Source of the DNA: Prolixibacteraceae bacterium
GTDB taxonomy: Bacteria > Bacteroidota > Bacteroidia > Bacteroidales > Prolixibacteraceae
DNA: 33,252 nucleotides
Assembly: GCA_028377305.1 (NCBI GenBank)
Contig: JAONJW010000028.1
Location: forward strand, 1-33,252
Direction: 5' to 3'
Shown here: positions 22,920-31,853 of the stretch, one piece after another
Position numbering within the stretch: the stretch's first letter is position 1
Layout of the letters: each line of letters begins with the position of its first letter
Translations under genes and position numbers: made by a program
The notes under the pieces: generated by a model
What the model was told of the DNA's origin: nothing
What the model saw: the letters and a program-made list of their open reading frames with translations, nothing else
The model's database searches: none

Positions 22920-25900
22920 CTACTTCTTATAGATCCATCGATGAATCACACCATATAACGGTGGGATAAGCAGTACACCGAAGACTGTTCCAGTAATCAT
23001 ACCCCAGAACACGGTAGTACCTAAGGAATGTCGACTATTGGCCCCCACACCACTTGCGACCACCAGAGGCAACACACCCAAAATAAATGTCAAAGAGGTC
23101 ATTAATATCGGTCTAAAACGTATACGCCCTGCCTCTAACAAAGCCTCTGACACACTCATCTCTTTCTTCAAATCTCGAATAAACTCCACGATTAGAATCG
23201 CATTTTTAGAAGATAATGCGACAAGAAGAATCAACCCTATTTGCATATAAATATCATTAGACATATGTCTTAAATAAGCTCCCAAAACGGCACCTATAAT
23301 AGACATCGGAATCACCATAATCACCACCAAAGGATCAATCCAGCTCTCATACAATCCGGCCAACACCAAGAACACAAGCACTATAGCCAACAAAAAGATT
23401 AGAACCACCTGTGACGAAGCCTTAAGCTCTTCATATGTAAAACCAGTCCAAGCTGATTTCATCGTATTGCCTATCGTGGCCGAGGCCATTTGATTCATCG
23501 AAGCAATAGCATCGCCAGAACTTGCACCGGCTTGCGGCACCCCATTGATTACGGCAGAACTGTATAAGTTATATCGGGTAATCAGATCAGGACCCACCTT
23601 CTCTTCCAAGTGAACCAGTGAGCCAATTGAGACCAACTTATCATCTCTATTTCGCACCTGCAAGGCTCGTATATCTTGAATCGTCTGACGATCCTTGGCA
23701 TCACCTTGCATATACACCTGAAAAGTACGTCCCCACTTGGTAAAATCATTCACATAACTACCACCCAAATAAGAAGATAGTGCATCATAAATATCTGGTA
23801 ACGCCACATTCATCATCTTGGCCTTTTCCATATCAATACGAAGATCATAATACGGCACATTAACATTGAAATTTGAAAACACATTTCCCAAGACAGGATC
23901 TTCTGTGGCATATTGAGACATCGATCGAGCCACACGGTCCAATCCAGCATAGTCTCCACCCAGCAGATCCTGCAACACCATCTTCTGTCCTCCCGTAGCG
24001 CCTAATCCACTTATGGCAGGAGGAGTAAACATCCGTATCCTTGCATCGGAGATATGTGCTGTTTTCTTTCCAATCTCAGCCAAGACCTTCTGATCCGTGA
24101 TCCCTTTAGGAAGACGTTCTCCCCATGGTACCAGCGACACAAAAATGGTGGCTTTATTTGACAAGGTAGCTTGGTCAATCAAAGAGTACCCTTTCACCGT
24201 CATAAAAGTGTGAATACCTTCTATGGTTTGCAGCTGTCTATCCACCTCTTCAAGAATCGCTGCAGTACGATTGTCTGAAGCGGCATTGGGAAGAGACACC
24301 TCTACAAAAATACGTCCTTGATCTTCATTCGGGATAAAAGAGGTCGAAAGAGATCTAAATACCACTAAACTAACCACACCAATCACCACAAACAACACCA
24401 CAGAGATCATCGACTTACGAGCAATACTCCCAAGTAGATGACTATACGATGAGGTCAATCGATCAAAAAACTGGTTGAACTTACGATAGATCCAATTTTT
24501 CTTTTCCCCCTCTTGATGCTTCCGCAAAAACATGGCAGAGAGTGCTGGACTCAAGGTCAACGCATTAATAGAGCTTAAAAATGTAGATGCTGCGATAGTC
24601 AAGGCAAACTGTTTATACAGCTCCCCGGTGATTCCTCCCATAAACGCTGGAGGTAAGAAAACTGACATCAACACCAGAGTGGTCGCAATAATCGGTCCAG
24701 TAACCTCCGACATAGCTATAATAGCAGCCTCCTTGGGACTCTTTCCCAGGTCAATATGTCGTGCAGTATTTTCCACCACTACAATGGCATCATCCACCAC
24801 AATACCGATAGCCAATACCATCGCAAATAAAGTCAATAAATTGATCGAAAAACCAAATAGGATCAATGCACCAAACGTTCCTATAATAGATACCGGAATA
24901 GTAATCACAGGCACCAATGTAGCTCGCCAATCTTGCAAGAAGAGCAGTAGCACCAAGCAAACCAATATAAAGGCAATAAAAAGTGTTAGGGTCACCTCAT
25001 CTATTGATGCTTCCACAAAATCGGTCGTATTGGTTATCTCAGAATACTCAAAACCAGGGGGAAAAGACTTACTAAGCTCATCAAATTTCGCATTAATCGC
25101 ATCATGGATATCCAAGGCATTGCCATCTGGCAACTGATAGACGGCGATCGCTGCCGACACCACTTTCCCATCACGTCTGTTTTCCCTTCTATAACTCTGA
25201 CTTCCCAGCTCCACCTTAGCAATATCTTTTAGATAGATAGTATTCCCATCGGGGTTGGTACGGATCACAATATTCTCAAACTCCGACACTTTAGACATAC
25301 GCCCAGGACTCACAATCAAAGAGAACTGCATCTGCTGGTCCGAGGCTGTAGGACTAGCCCCTAGCTGCCCAGAAGCAACTTGCAAATTCTGATTACGAAT
25401 CGCACTTCTTACATCGGCAGGGGTAAGGCTACGATTCTTCAACTTCACTGGATCCAACCACAATCGAATACTATAATCCCCAGATCCAAAAACAGTGATC
25501 GTCGCTACACCAGGAATACGTTTTAACTCATCTACAATATAAGTAGATGCATAATTAGATAGAAACACTAGGGGCACCGTTGGATCTTTTGAATTTAATC
25601 CCATGATTGAAACCAAATCAGTAGACTGTTTATCCGTGGTTACCCCCAAGGTCTGTACAATCTCTGGAAGTTTGGGGAGAGCCTGATTCACCTTATTCTG
25701 AACCAAAACGGTTGCCAAATTAACATCCGTACCTACCTCAAACGTGATAGTCAATTGATACGAACCATCGTTATTGCTCACAGAGGACATATAGGTCATA
25801 CCCTCCACCCCATTGATGGCTTGCTCTAGCGGAGCCCCAACAGTATTGGCAATAATCTCTGCACTAGCTCCAGGATAACTCGCCCTTACAGAAACATTGG

Positions 25901-26024
25901 TAGGTGTAATATTTGGGTATTGATTCACCGGCAGTTGTACCAAAGAGATGCCTCCCAATATCACAATGATCAAGGAGACGACAGTCGATAAGATAGGTCG
26001 GCGAATAAAATATTTTGAAATCAT
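22920..26024 (-). CDS. RND-family efflux pump, AcrB/HAE1 type
   Basis: This 1034-aa inner-membrane transporter uses the proton gradient to expel hydrophobic or amphiphilic compounds. Full HAE1 length is present: the first helix after MISKYFIRRPI, a first periplasmic loop (about 30-335), membrane helices 2-6, a second periplasmic loop (about 560-870) and helices 8-12. The proton-relay Asp pair is D411-D412 in GIVVDDAIVVVEN. The repeat-half motif SLTFILGVLPLVVASG is present near the C-terminus. It is the last gene of a three-gene operon (outer membrane channel, adaptor, pump). No regulator gene is adjacent. Substrates cannot be read from sequence. Confidence 0.96.
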   Translation of the reverse strand: MISKYFIRRPILSTVVSLIIVILGGISLVQLPVNQYPNITPTNVSVRASYPGASAEIIANTVGAPLEQAINGVEGMTYMSSVSNNDGSYQLTITFEVGTDVNLATVLVQNKVNQALPKLPEIVQTLGVTTDKQSTDLVSIMGLNSKDPTVPLVFLSNYASTYIVDELKRIPGVATITVFGSGDYSIRLWLDPVKLKNRSLTPADVRSAIRNQNLQVASGQLGASPTASDQQMQFSLIVSPGRMSKVSEFENIVIRTNPDGNTIYLKDIAKVELGSQSYRRENRRDGKVVSAAIAVYQLPDGNALDIHDAINAKFDELSKSFPPGFEYSEITNTTDFVEASIDEVTLTLFIAFILVCLVLLLFLQDWRATLVPVITIPVSIIGTFGALILFGFSINLLTLFAMVLAIGIVVDDAIVVVENTARHIDLGKSPKEAAIIAMSEVTGPIIATTLVLMSVFLPPAFMGGITGELYKQFALTIAASTFLSSINALTLSPALSAMFLRKHQEGEKKNWIYRKFNQFFDRLTSSYSHLLGSIARKSMISVVLFVVIGVVSLVVFRSLSTSFIPNEDQGRIFVEVSLPNAASDNRTAAILEEVDRQLQTIEGIHTFMTVKGYSLIDQATLSNKATIFVSLVPWGERLPKGITDQKVLAEIGKKTAHISDARIRMFTPPAISGLGATGGQKMVLQDLLGGDYAGLDRVARSMSQYATEDPVLGNVFSNFNVNVPYYDLRIDMEKAKMMNVALPDIYDALSSYLGGSYVNDFTKWGRTFQVYMQGDAKDRQTIQDIRALQVRNRDDKLVSIGSLVHLEEKVGPDLITRYNLYSSAVINGVPQAGASSGDAIASMNQMASATIGNTMKSAWTGFTYEELKASSQVVLIFLLAIVLVFLVLAGLYESWIDPLVVIMVIPMSIIGAVLGAYLRHMSNDIYMQIGLILLVALSSKNAILIVEFIRDLKKEMSVSEALLEAGRIRFRPILMTSLTFILGVLPLVVASGVGANSRHSLGTTVFWGMITGTVFGVLLIPPLYGVIHRWIYKK

Positions 26025-26054
26025 AAGTACTTTTTTTAAAATCTATATTTCTTT

Positions 26055-27131
26055 TCACTCAACCAACATCATATGATGTAACTTGTTGGTCCCCTCAATC
26101 ACAATATGATCTTCTGGTGACAGACCACCTCTTACAATAGACATCGCTCCATAACTCCCAATCACATCCACTCGTTCTACCACAGCTTTCTTCTCTTCCA
26201 CCTTATAAACATAAGGACCTTGCTGGTCTCTAGACAATGCACTCTGTGGAATCAATAAAGCATCCGAGATCTTCTGTAGGGGCACCTTAACTCTCAAGTA
26301 AGTTCCCGAAAGCAACTTTCGATCGTGATTATCTACTGTCGCCTTCAACGTTATATTCCCTGTTGAAAGATCCACTGCAGGGTCAAAATAGTTTACCGTA
26401 GTCTCAACAAACATCGTCTCTCCAGACTCATCATAAATTTGAACAGACAACCCTGAATCACTCTCTAACTCTTTACGAAGTAACTGCAGTTCACTAGCGT
26501 TCACCGTAAAGTAAATATTCATCCAACGATCCCCAACAATAGAAGCCAATCGTTCCCCGCCATTTGGATTCATTAAATTTCCTTTATCTACATAATAATC
26601 CGAGATGTACCCATCAATAGGAGAAACAATCGTCGTGTAACTATAATTGGTCTTGGCCACGGATAAGAGGGCCTTATTCTGTTCATAAGAGGCTCGATCC
26701 AAATCCACTTGTGTCTGTGCTGTCAACAACTGAACCTCACTCACCGCATTCGACCTTTTTGCTTTCAATAATCGATCCAAAACCATTCGACTCAACTCCA
26801 ACTGTGCTTTTGAAGAGGCTACAGCCGATTCAGACTGTTTCATCCTCGAATAGTATGGCTCTTTTTCTAAACCAAATAACTTCTGTCCTTTATGCACATA
26901 GGCACCAGGGGCAAAATATATTCCCTCTAACTCCCCCTCTACCCTTGGGAAAAGATCCACAGTGGATTGGGCTTCTGTATAACCAGAAAAATCATGATGT
27001 ACCACCACATCCTGAACTGTAGCATAACCCAACGCCACATTAGGCAAAGCCTGTTTTGATACCTTAACGGGCTGGTTACACGAGTAGAACAGCACGATAG
27101 TCATCGATATAACGAATAAATATCTCATCAA
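26055..27131 (-). CDS. RND efflux adaptor (membrane fusion) lipoprotein
   Basis: This 358-aa periplasmic adaptor joins the inner-membrane pump to the outer-membrane channel. It has a lipoprotein signal (MMRYLFVISMTIVLFYSC, Cys at residue 18). The family order follows: barrel/lipoyl half motif with GELEGIYFAPGAYVHKGQ, a coiled-coil hairpin (about 80-155), the second lipoyl half (IVSPIDGYISDYYVDKGN), a beta-barrel domain and a membrane-proximal domain at the end. Thirty nucleotides separate it from the pump gene downstream and 48 from the channel gene upstream, so the three are co-transcribed. Confidence 0.95.
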   Translation of the reverse strand: MMRYLFVISMTIVLFYSCNQPVKVSKQALPNVALGYATVQDVVVHHDFSGYTEAQSTVDLFPRVEGELEGIYFAPGAYVHKGQKLFGLEKEPYYSRMKQSESAVASSKAQLELSRMVLDRLLKAKRSNAVSEVQLLTAQTQVDLDRASYEQNKALLSVAKTNYSYTTIVSPIDGYISDYYVDKGNLMNPNGGERLASIVGDRWMNIYFTVNASELQLLRKELESDSGLSVQIYDESGETMFVETTVNYFDPAVDLSTGNITLKATVDNHDRKLLSGTYLRVKVPLQKISDALLIPQSALSRDQQGPYVYKVEEKKAVVERVDVIGSYGAMSIVRGGLSPEDHIVIEGTNKLHHMMLVE

Positions 27132-27179
27132 TAATCTTTTTTTTATATTAATATCCTAACCTAAAAACATCAAGGACCA

Positions 27180-28550
27180 TTAAGATTTATCTCCTCCCAA
27201 AGATTGATATAGCAGTACAATCTCTATCAATAAACTTCCTTGTGACACAATCAAACTATTCTGATTTGCCAAAAGAGTCTGCTGTGAACTAAGCAAAGGT
27301 TGATAGTCAATAAGACCTTGACTATATTGATCGATAGACAGATCCAAAGCACCTTTAGAGCTTCGAACACCTCGCTCCAACCACTGGGTCGACTCTTTTA
27401 ACTTCTGTATATTGACAAGATTATTCTCCACCTCTTTGATGGCGGTTAAGAGAGTATTCTTATAATTTAATTCATACTCTGCCACCCTTGACTGCTGACG
27501 TTTTACCTCCTGCTTTGCCCGACCGCCCTGGAAAAGATTCCATGTCAAGGTGGGACCAATAAAATAGTTCATGGCACTCTGCTCAAACCAACTATCCACA
27601 TTCTCTGAATTAAAACCTAAATTCCCTGACAGTGACAACTGAGGTAACAGCTCCTTTTTTGCCGACTTGGTGGTCGCCATAAGACTCAAGATCTGATTCT
27701 CTACTCGCTTAACATCAGGCCGATTTCTCAACGCATCTCGTGGAATCAAAGTATGTATCTTTTTAGGCAGTTCTGGAAGGGAATGTTTCTCCAGCAGTCC
27801 ATCATAAATCGATGCGGGCATCTTTCCCATCAACACTTTGATAAGATTGATCTCATTGGCCACTTTCGATTCTATAGCCTTAATACTGGCCATGGTGGTA
27901 TTTAAAATAGTCTCAGCCTGATAGTAGTCAACCTTTGATTTCAACCCCGCCTCAAACTCAGATTGGGTCAACCGAACCAAAACTTTCTGCACCTCAATAT
28001 TCTCTTCCGATACAATGATTTGGTTCTGAAACATTCTTAACCGAAGGTAGGATTGAGTGATCTCCGACAGAATGCTTAATAACAAATAACGCTGATCTTC
28101 CGACGTCACCTCCACATTATACCTCGAGGCTTCCGCCTGTGACTTGATACGACCAAAAACATCCACCTCCCAATTGAATCGTACAGAAGTACCATATCCA
28201 TTAATTCCATTGACCTGATTTAAATTCGATCCAACATACGATAAACTATACTCAACCGATGGCAATAAAAAAGACCTACTCTGTTGATACATAATCCTAC
28301 TCTGTTCGAGCCGCTGCAATCCTGACTGAACATCATAATTATGTTTTATTGTCTCTTTAACTAACGCCGTAAGTAATGGATCATTATAGATACTCCACCA
28401 TGCAGTCAACGCCTCTACCTCTTCCATATTATCAAAAGAACTATGCCATTCATCCGCAATCGCTAATTCCGATTCGTGGGATAGCTGTCCTTTTGAAACA
28501 AAAACACTAAATACACATCCCAATATGATTAAACCTCTTCTCATTTCCAT
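27180..28550 (-). CDS. TolC-like outer-membrane efflux protein
   Basis: This 456-aa outer-membrane channel of the TolC/OMF family is the first gene of the efflux operon. The N-terminus (MEMRRGLIILGCVFSVFVSK) is a signal sequence; cleavage by signal peptidase I after SKG is likely, although the C12 could act as a lipobox Cys, as in NodT-type members. Two OEP repeats follow (about 60-235 and 265-450), with long alpha helices and the typical TLTWNLFQGGRAKQEV segment in the second one. MRR at residue 3 is an alternative start. Position before the adaptor and pump genes indicates its use by the same complex. Confidence 0.92.
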   Translation of the reverse strand: MEMRRGLIILGCVFSVFVSKGQLSHESELAIADEWHSSFDNMEEVEALTAWWSIYNDPLLTALVKETIKHNYDVQSGLQRLEQSRIMYQQSRSFLLPSVEYSLSYVGSNLNQVNGINGYGTSVRFNWEVDVFGRIKSQAEASRYNVEVTSEDQRYLLLSILSEITQSYLRLRMFQNQIIVSEENIEVQKVLVRLTQSEFEAGLKSKVDYYQAETILNTTMASIKAIESKVANEINLIKVLMGKMPASIYDGLLEKHSLPELPKKIHTLIPRDALRNRPDVKRVENQILSLMATTKSAKKELLPQLSLSGNLGFNSENVDSWFEQSAMNYFIGPTLTWNLFQGGRAKQEVKRQQSRVAEYELNYKNTLLTAIKEVENNLVNIQKLKESTQWLERGVRSSKGALDLSIDQYSQGLIDYQPLLSSQQTLLANQNSLIVSQGSLLIEIVLLYQSLGGDKS

Positions 28551-29050
28551 CTCTTATTATTTTCTTTCTAGGTCCTAAGGAGTACGAGTATCAAAGACCA
28601 ATCTCTTTAAGGAGATGGGGTCCAAAGCATTTTCGCACAACCATTAGACCTAAAACCAATAAAACAACAGGTTGTTCTTTAACATATCAGTTAAGAGATG
28701 CTATATCCATTCCGCTTAAATAATAATTTTATTTAAAACCCCAAAAACCTAACCAACAGTCAATTACACCAACCAGCATCAACAAGACACACAAACCTCC
28801 CTATCCCCAAATACACATATTAACTTCCAATAACCACATAAACGCCAACGACTGTAAAAAAATCACAACAGAACCCATCCAAATGCACTATCTAGACTAA
28901 ATAAACTTATCAAAAATGTTCATAGTATATATAAAGGGTATATACACCCTTAAAACCTTATTTAGAATCCCTGTACAAACCCTATTACACTCATCACCTC
29001 AATCCTGCTCTGTTCAACATACTCTACAGACCGACATCTCCGCCTATAAC
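28551..29050. other. Left half of a 1-kb gene-free space upstream of the efflux operon
   Basis: No gene is visible here. A perfect 6-bp inverted repeat (AAGGGT at 28934-28939, ACCCTT at 28946-28951, 6-nt A+T centre) could be an operator. No TAnnTTTG box on the minus strand was recognised for the efflux operon, so its promoter remains unlocated. Confidence 0.45.
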
Positions 29051-29134
29051 AGATCATCACCACAAAGGATATTTTAGCCACCGATTCAACAGATTATCAC
29101 AGGTTTGGATAATGTACACGGGATAGCACACGGA
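29051..29134 (-). repeat. Composite intergenic repeat, copy 6, reverse orientation
   Basis: Read on the minus strand it gives TCCGTGTGCTATCCCGTG, an ATCTG/ATCGGTGG run and CCTTTGTGGTGAT. The last 13 nt are identical to 16374-16386 of copy 1, and the first part matches copy 2 near 18375. It is the only copy seen in this direction. Confidence 0.7.
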
Positions 29135-29604
29135 CCTTTTCTATGTTACATCATTCCCTGAAGGGGGAAACGACAATATCCTTACGGTGAAACCATGGGA
29201 AAGAAACACTCGGTAGGAAGTTAATGAATAATATTCCTGAAAGTCCAACCCTAAGGAAATATCAGTTAAACAAATCGATTTATAATAACAGCATGACACC
29301 AGAAGAAAACCACACGCCTGCTAAAAGCAAATTCTCGTAAAAGCAATTCACCAATTGTATATAAATAAAAAAGCTTCAACCCTTTTTGCCTTCAGGCTTC
29401 AATTTACCTATTCGAACTGTATCCCCTCTTACACCTCACCAATTCTCACCTTTAGGTTTGCGGTTCCCTCTCTCCAGCGCTTCACCTGTTCTGTCCTTTG
29501 GGCTCCTATTTAATCTGCTCCCATTATACAGCACCTAATGACATTCAACCGAACCGATATTTCATTTGTTCTGAGAAGTATTTAATCCCAAATATAGAAA
29601 GCTT
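29135..29604. other. Right half of the 1-kb gene-free space, with weak repeat traces
   Basis: From 29369 to 29520 there are decayed traces of the composite repeat (GCTTCAACCC, GCCTTCAGGCTTC, GCGCTTCACCTGTTCTGTCC, TTTGGGCTCC). The part before that has no gene, promoter box or known element. Confidence 0.45.
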
Positions 29605-30972
29605 ATGGAAAACATTATTTCAGAACCACAGCTCTTACAACAGAGGCAAAACAAGATCACTAATTCTAACACACGATTGACCTATCCCATGCCGCTCACC
29701 TTAGATGATGCACAAGCATGGCAATTTATAGAGCACCTCAGAAGTCTAGAGAAAAAACGTGCCCATAACCATTATCAGAGAGCTCTTTTAAAGCAAGCGA
29801 AACAGACCAAATCTCGTCTAATACAAAACAAAGAACAGATATTAGAGAAACTTCGACGAGTGATCAACAAAAAGGTCAATCCAGTCTATCTTCTAAATGA
29901 CATAGACATGCAACAGGCAGTCGATCTATTTTTCATCCGTATGCTATTTCATCCAAATCAAGAGCTACAGCAATTAAAAAACTACTTCTTCTATTCCAGC
30001 CTCTATCAGCTCTATGGTGGCGAACAAGAAACCCATCCCATTATGAGTCATCACATAGTATATCGACAGATAGAACAACTCTCCGTATTATCCTCTAATC
30101 CAGAAAAAGAGAGGTACCAAACCCCAGCAATACTTTGTCGCTATACTTTTCTTATCTGTCCTACCTTAGAGGAGTCCCAAACTCTATTGCAGCAGATAGA
30201 AGAGAAACTGATGTGTACGTCCTTCCTTTCATTAAAATCTAGTCAACAGATACAAGAGTTCAACAGATGGATTATGTTACGATACCATAAATATGAGGCC
30301 ATACATAAAAATAATTTCCCCTCCCTACTCTCTCCACAATATCGAATGTGGATACACAAAGCCAATGTGCATCAAAAGATAATAACCTCTTTTACCCTCT
30401 CTTATACCAACAAAAGGTGTGATCAATTCTTTCTGGATTCTGTATCCAAACTCTTTGAGATCCAAGAGAGTGAATTTGAATATCGGATGCAAAAGCAGCA
30501 AAGCGATATTATATGCACCAAGAAGACTCAACAGCAGAAAAGAGAGACAACTAAAAAAGATATCAATAGAGAGAAGGCAGCAGTAACAAGAAGGGCCAAG
30601 TACCCCGTTCCCTTTGAAACCTATTATCCTATGCCCTATCCGTTTCTATACGATCTACACCGTGATCTGCAAAGAGCAGGACTCATCCACCATCGTCTAG
30701 ACGAGATCAAAGACCTCTTCCTTAAAGATCGAATCAAAAGACCCATACAGTGGACCGGAACCATCAAAGAGCTCTACTCCTTTATCCTGCTTCTACAAGA
30801 GATGGAAGTCATCCACCCCAAAGAACACTCATATTGGGATAAAGTATCCAAGCTCTTTGAGCGACCTTTAGGCAAAAAGATCAAGGTGAAGCAACTACGA
30901 AAGAGCAAACGCATCAAATCCAACCATCTCCTACACAAAATATGTCAAAAACTATCTCTTTCGGAAAGATGA
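29605..30972 (+). CDS. Large basic protein with an RteC-like C-terminal domain
   Basis: This is a 455-aa cytoplasmic protein without a clear family assignment. The C-terminal part (about 335-455) resembles RteC-type proteins of Bacteroidota conjugative elements: a YPMPYPFLYDLHRDLQRAGL start, then IQWTGTIKELYSFI (W383) and a YWDKVSKLFER segment, as in the IxWTGxxxxL pattern of RteC. The N-terminal part (about 25-295) is helical, begins with a similar YPMPL motif (27-31) and contains a related FFLDSVSKLFE stretch. A basic linker (about 300-335) joins them. RteC controls excision of conjugative transposons. The match is partial and by eye, so it could be another helical DNA-associated protein. 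Downstream genes share its direction and C-rich codon use. Confidence 0.5.
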   Translation: MENIISEPQLLQQRQNKITNSNTRLTYPMPLTLDDAQAWQFIEHLRSLEKKRAHNHYQRALLKQAKQTKSRLIQNKEQILEKLRRVINKKVNPVYLLNDIDMQQAVDLFFIRMLFHPNQELQQLKNYFFYSSLYQLYGGEQETHPIMSHHIVYRQIEQLSVLSSNPEKERYQTPAILCRYTFLICPTLEESQTLLQQIEEKLMCTSFLSLKSSQQIQEFNRWIMLRYHKYEAIHKNNFPSLLSPQYRMWIHKANVHQKIITSFTLSYTNKRCDQFFLDSVSKLFEIQESEFEYRMQKQQSDIICTKKTQQQKRETTKKDINREKAAVTRRAKYPVPFETYYPMPYPFLYDLHRDLQRAGLIHHRLDEIKDLFLKDRIKRPIQWTGTIKELYSFILLLQEMEVIHPKEHSYWDKVSKLFERPLGKKIKVKQLRKSKRIKSNHLLHKICQKLSLSER

Positions 30973-31028
30973 GAATAAGTCTGTGGCTACTAGTCATTAG
31001 GGGCCAGCGACAACAACAAAACGCCTTC

Positions 31029-31052
31029 AACTTCCGTCTCCGGACGGAAGTT
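31029..31052. other. Perfect 10-bp inverted repeat in the spacer after the RteC-like gene
   Basis: AACTTCCGTC and GACGGAAGTT flank TCCG. GACGGAA recurs in the two CCAAAGACGGAA direct repeats at 31069-31080 and 31157-31168, which suggests a protein-binding site group. Confidence 0.7.
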
Positions 31053-31209
31053 CCCTCCTCTTTCTCATCCAAAGACGGAATGACACAAAAAAAAATCATT
31101 TTTCCTCCACTCTTATTCCCTCCCAACAAGCCTTCTTTAGCACACCTGATCCCGTACCAAAGACGGAACTCTTGATGTAACCAAACCACCCTTTTCCCAT
31201 ACCTCTACC

Positions 31210-31217
31210 TACCTTTG
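31210..31217 (+). promoter_or_regulatory. -7 box of the excisionase-like gene
   Basis: TACCTTTG matches TAnnTTTG and lies 23 nt before the ATG at 31241. The -33 side is weak. Confidence 0.4.
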
Positions 31218-31240
31218 TTACCAACAAAAACATCAAACAT

Positions 31241-31627
31241 ATGACCTCAAAAAAATACCTTCAAGAGAGAATCAGAGCACATCCCAACAGACGCACTGTA
31301 GAGATGCTCCTTCGAGAGATACTATCCAAATATGATCATATCATCCACACCATGGTGCAGATCATCGAGATAGAGCAGAAATCAAAATCCCCCCCTTCTT
31401 TCCCCTCCCCAAAGGAAGAACCTCCCGTAAAGTGGGTCGATGCACATGTGGTCCTCAACCTCCTGCATATCTCCAAAAGAACGCTACTAGATCTGCGACT
31501 CAATGGAGAGATACCCTACTGCACCTTTCATGGGGTCATCCTCTTCAAAGAGCGCGACATCTATAAGTTTATGGACGACCACTACGGTTTCCATATCCAC
31601 GATATAGAGAACCAGAACGAGACATAG
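31241..31627 (+). CDS. Excisionase-like helix-turn-helix protein
   Basis: This 128-aa protein has a coil-forming N-terminal half (about 1-50), a Pro/Ser-rich linker (KSPPSFPSPKEEPP) and a C-terminal MerR/excisionase-type winged helix-turn-helix (about 65-112): W65 starts WVDAHVVLNLLHISKRTLLD, followed by the wing (IPYCTFHGVILFKERDIYKF). Such HTH_17 proteins are common in conjugative and integrative elements of Bacteroidota, where they help excision or regulate transfer. Position after the RteC-like gene and before the winged-helix gene agrees. No integrase was found in the window, so the element would be incomplete or extend to the right. Confidence 0.75.
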   Translation: MTSKKYLQERIRAHPNRRTVEMLLREILSKYDHIIHTMVQIIEIEQKSKSPPSFPSPKEEPPVKWVDAHVVLNLLHISKRTLLDLRLNGEIPYCTFHGVILFKERDIYKFMDDHYGFHIHDIENQNET

Positions 31628-31680
31628 AGAACCGAAAAAGAGCGTATAACAAACCAGAGCCAAACACAGTCTTATGCAAC

Positions 31681-31775
31681 AGTAGGATCTTGCCTCCTAC
31701 CCTCTAGAGCGGAGTGTCACAGAGCGATAAGGGCGCTTCTAGATATGGTCAACAGACCACATCCCACACTCCCCA
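31681..31775 (+). ncRNA. Possible structured leader RNA upstream of the winged-helix gene
   Basis: Three stem-loops occur in a row: GTAGGA/TCCTAC (31682-31700), TCTAGAGCG/CGCTTCTAGA with one bulge (31703-31743), and TGGTC/GACCA (31746-31759). In addition GAGTGT in the second loop (31712-31717) can pair with ACACTC at 31766-31771, which would form a pseudoknot. The region is 80 nt before the start codon at 31854. This reading is by eye only. Confidence 0.25.
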
Positions 31776-31853
31776 TTGGAAAGCCAGCACTGCACTGCTC
31801 GAGGTTTCAAATAAAATATTCATCCACAACAAAAAAGATAAAAAAGAGATACC

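Noticed and set aside
24532..25137. A 201-codon frame opposite to the RND pump gene.
   Set aside because: It is an antisense shadow of a conserved transporter gene; its composition follows the complementary strand.
30942..31175. A 77-codon frame overlapping the end of the RteC-like gene.
   Set aside because: It spans the palindrome and direct repeats, has a basic low-complexity translation, and no start signal separate from the upstream gene.
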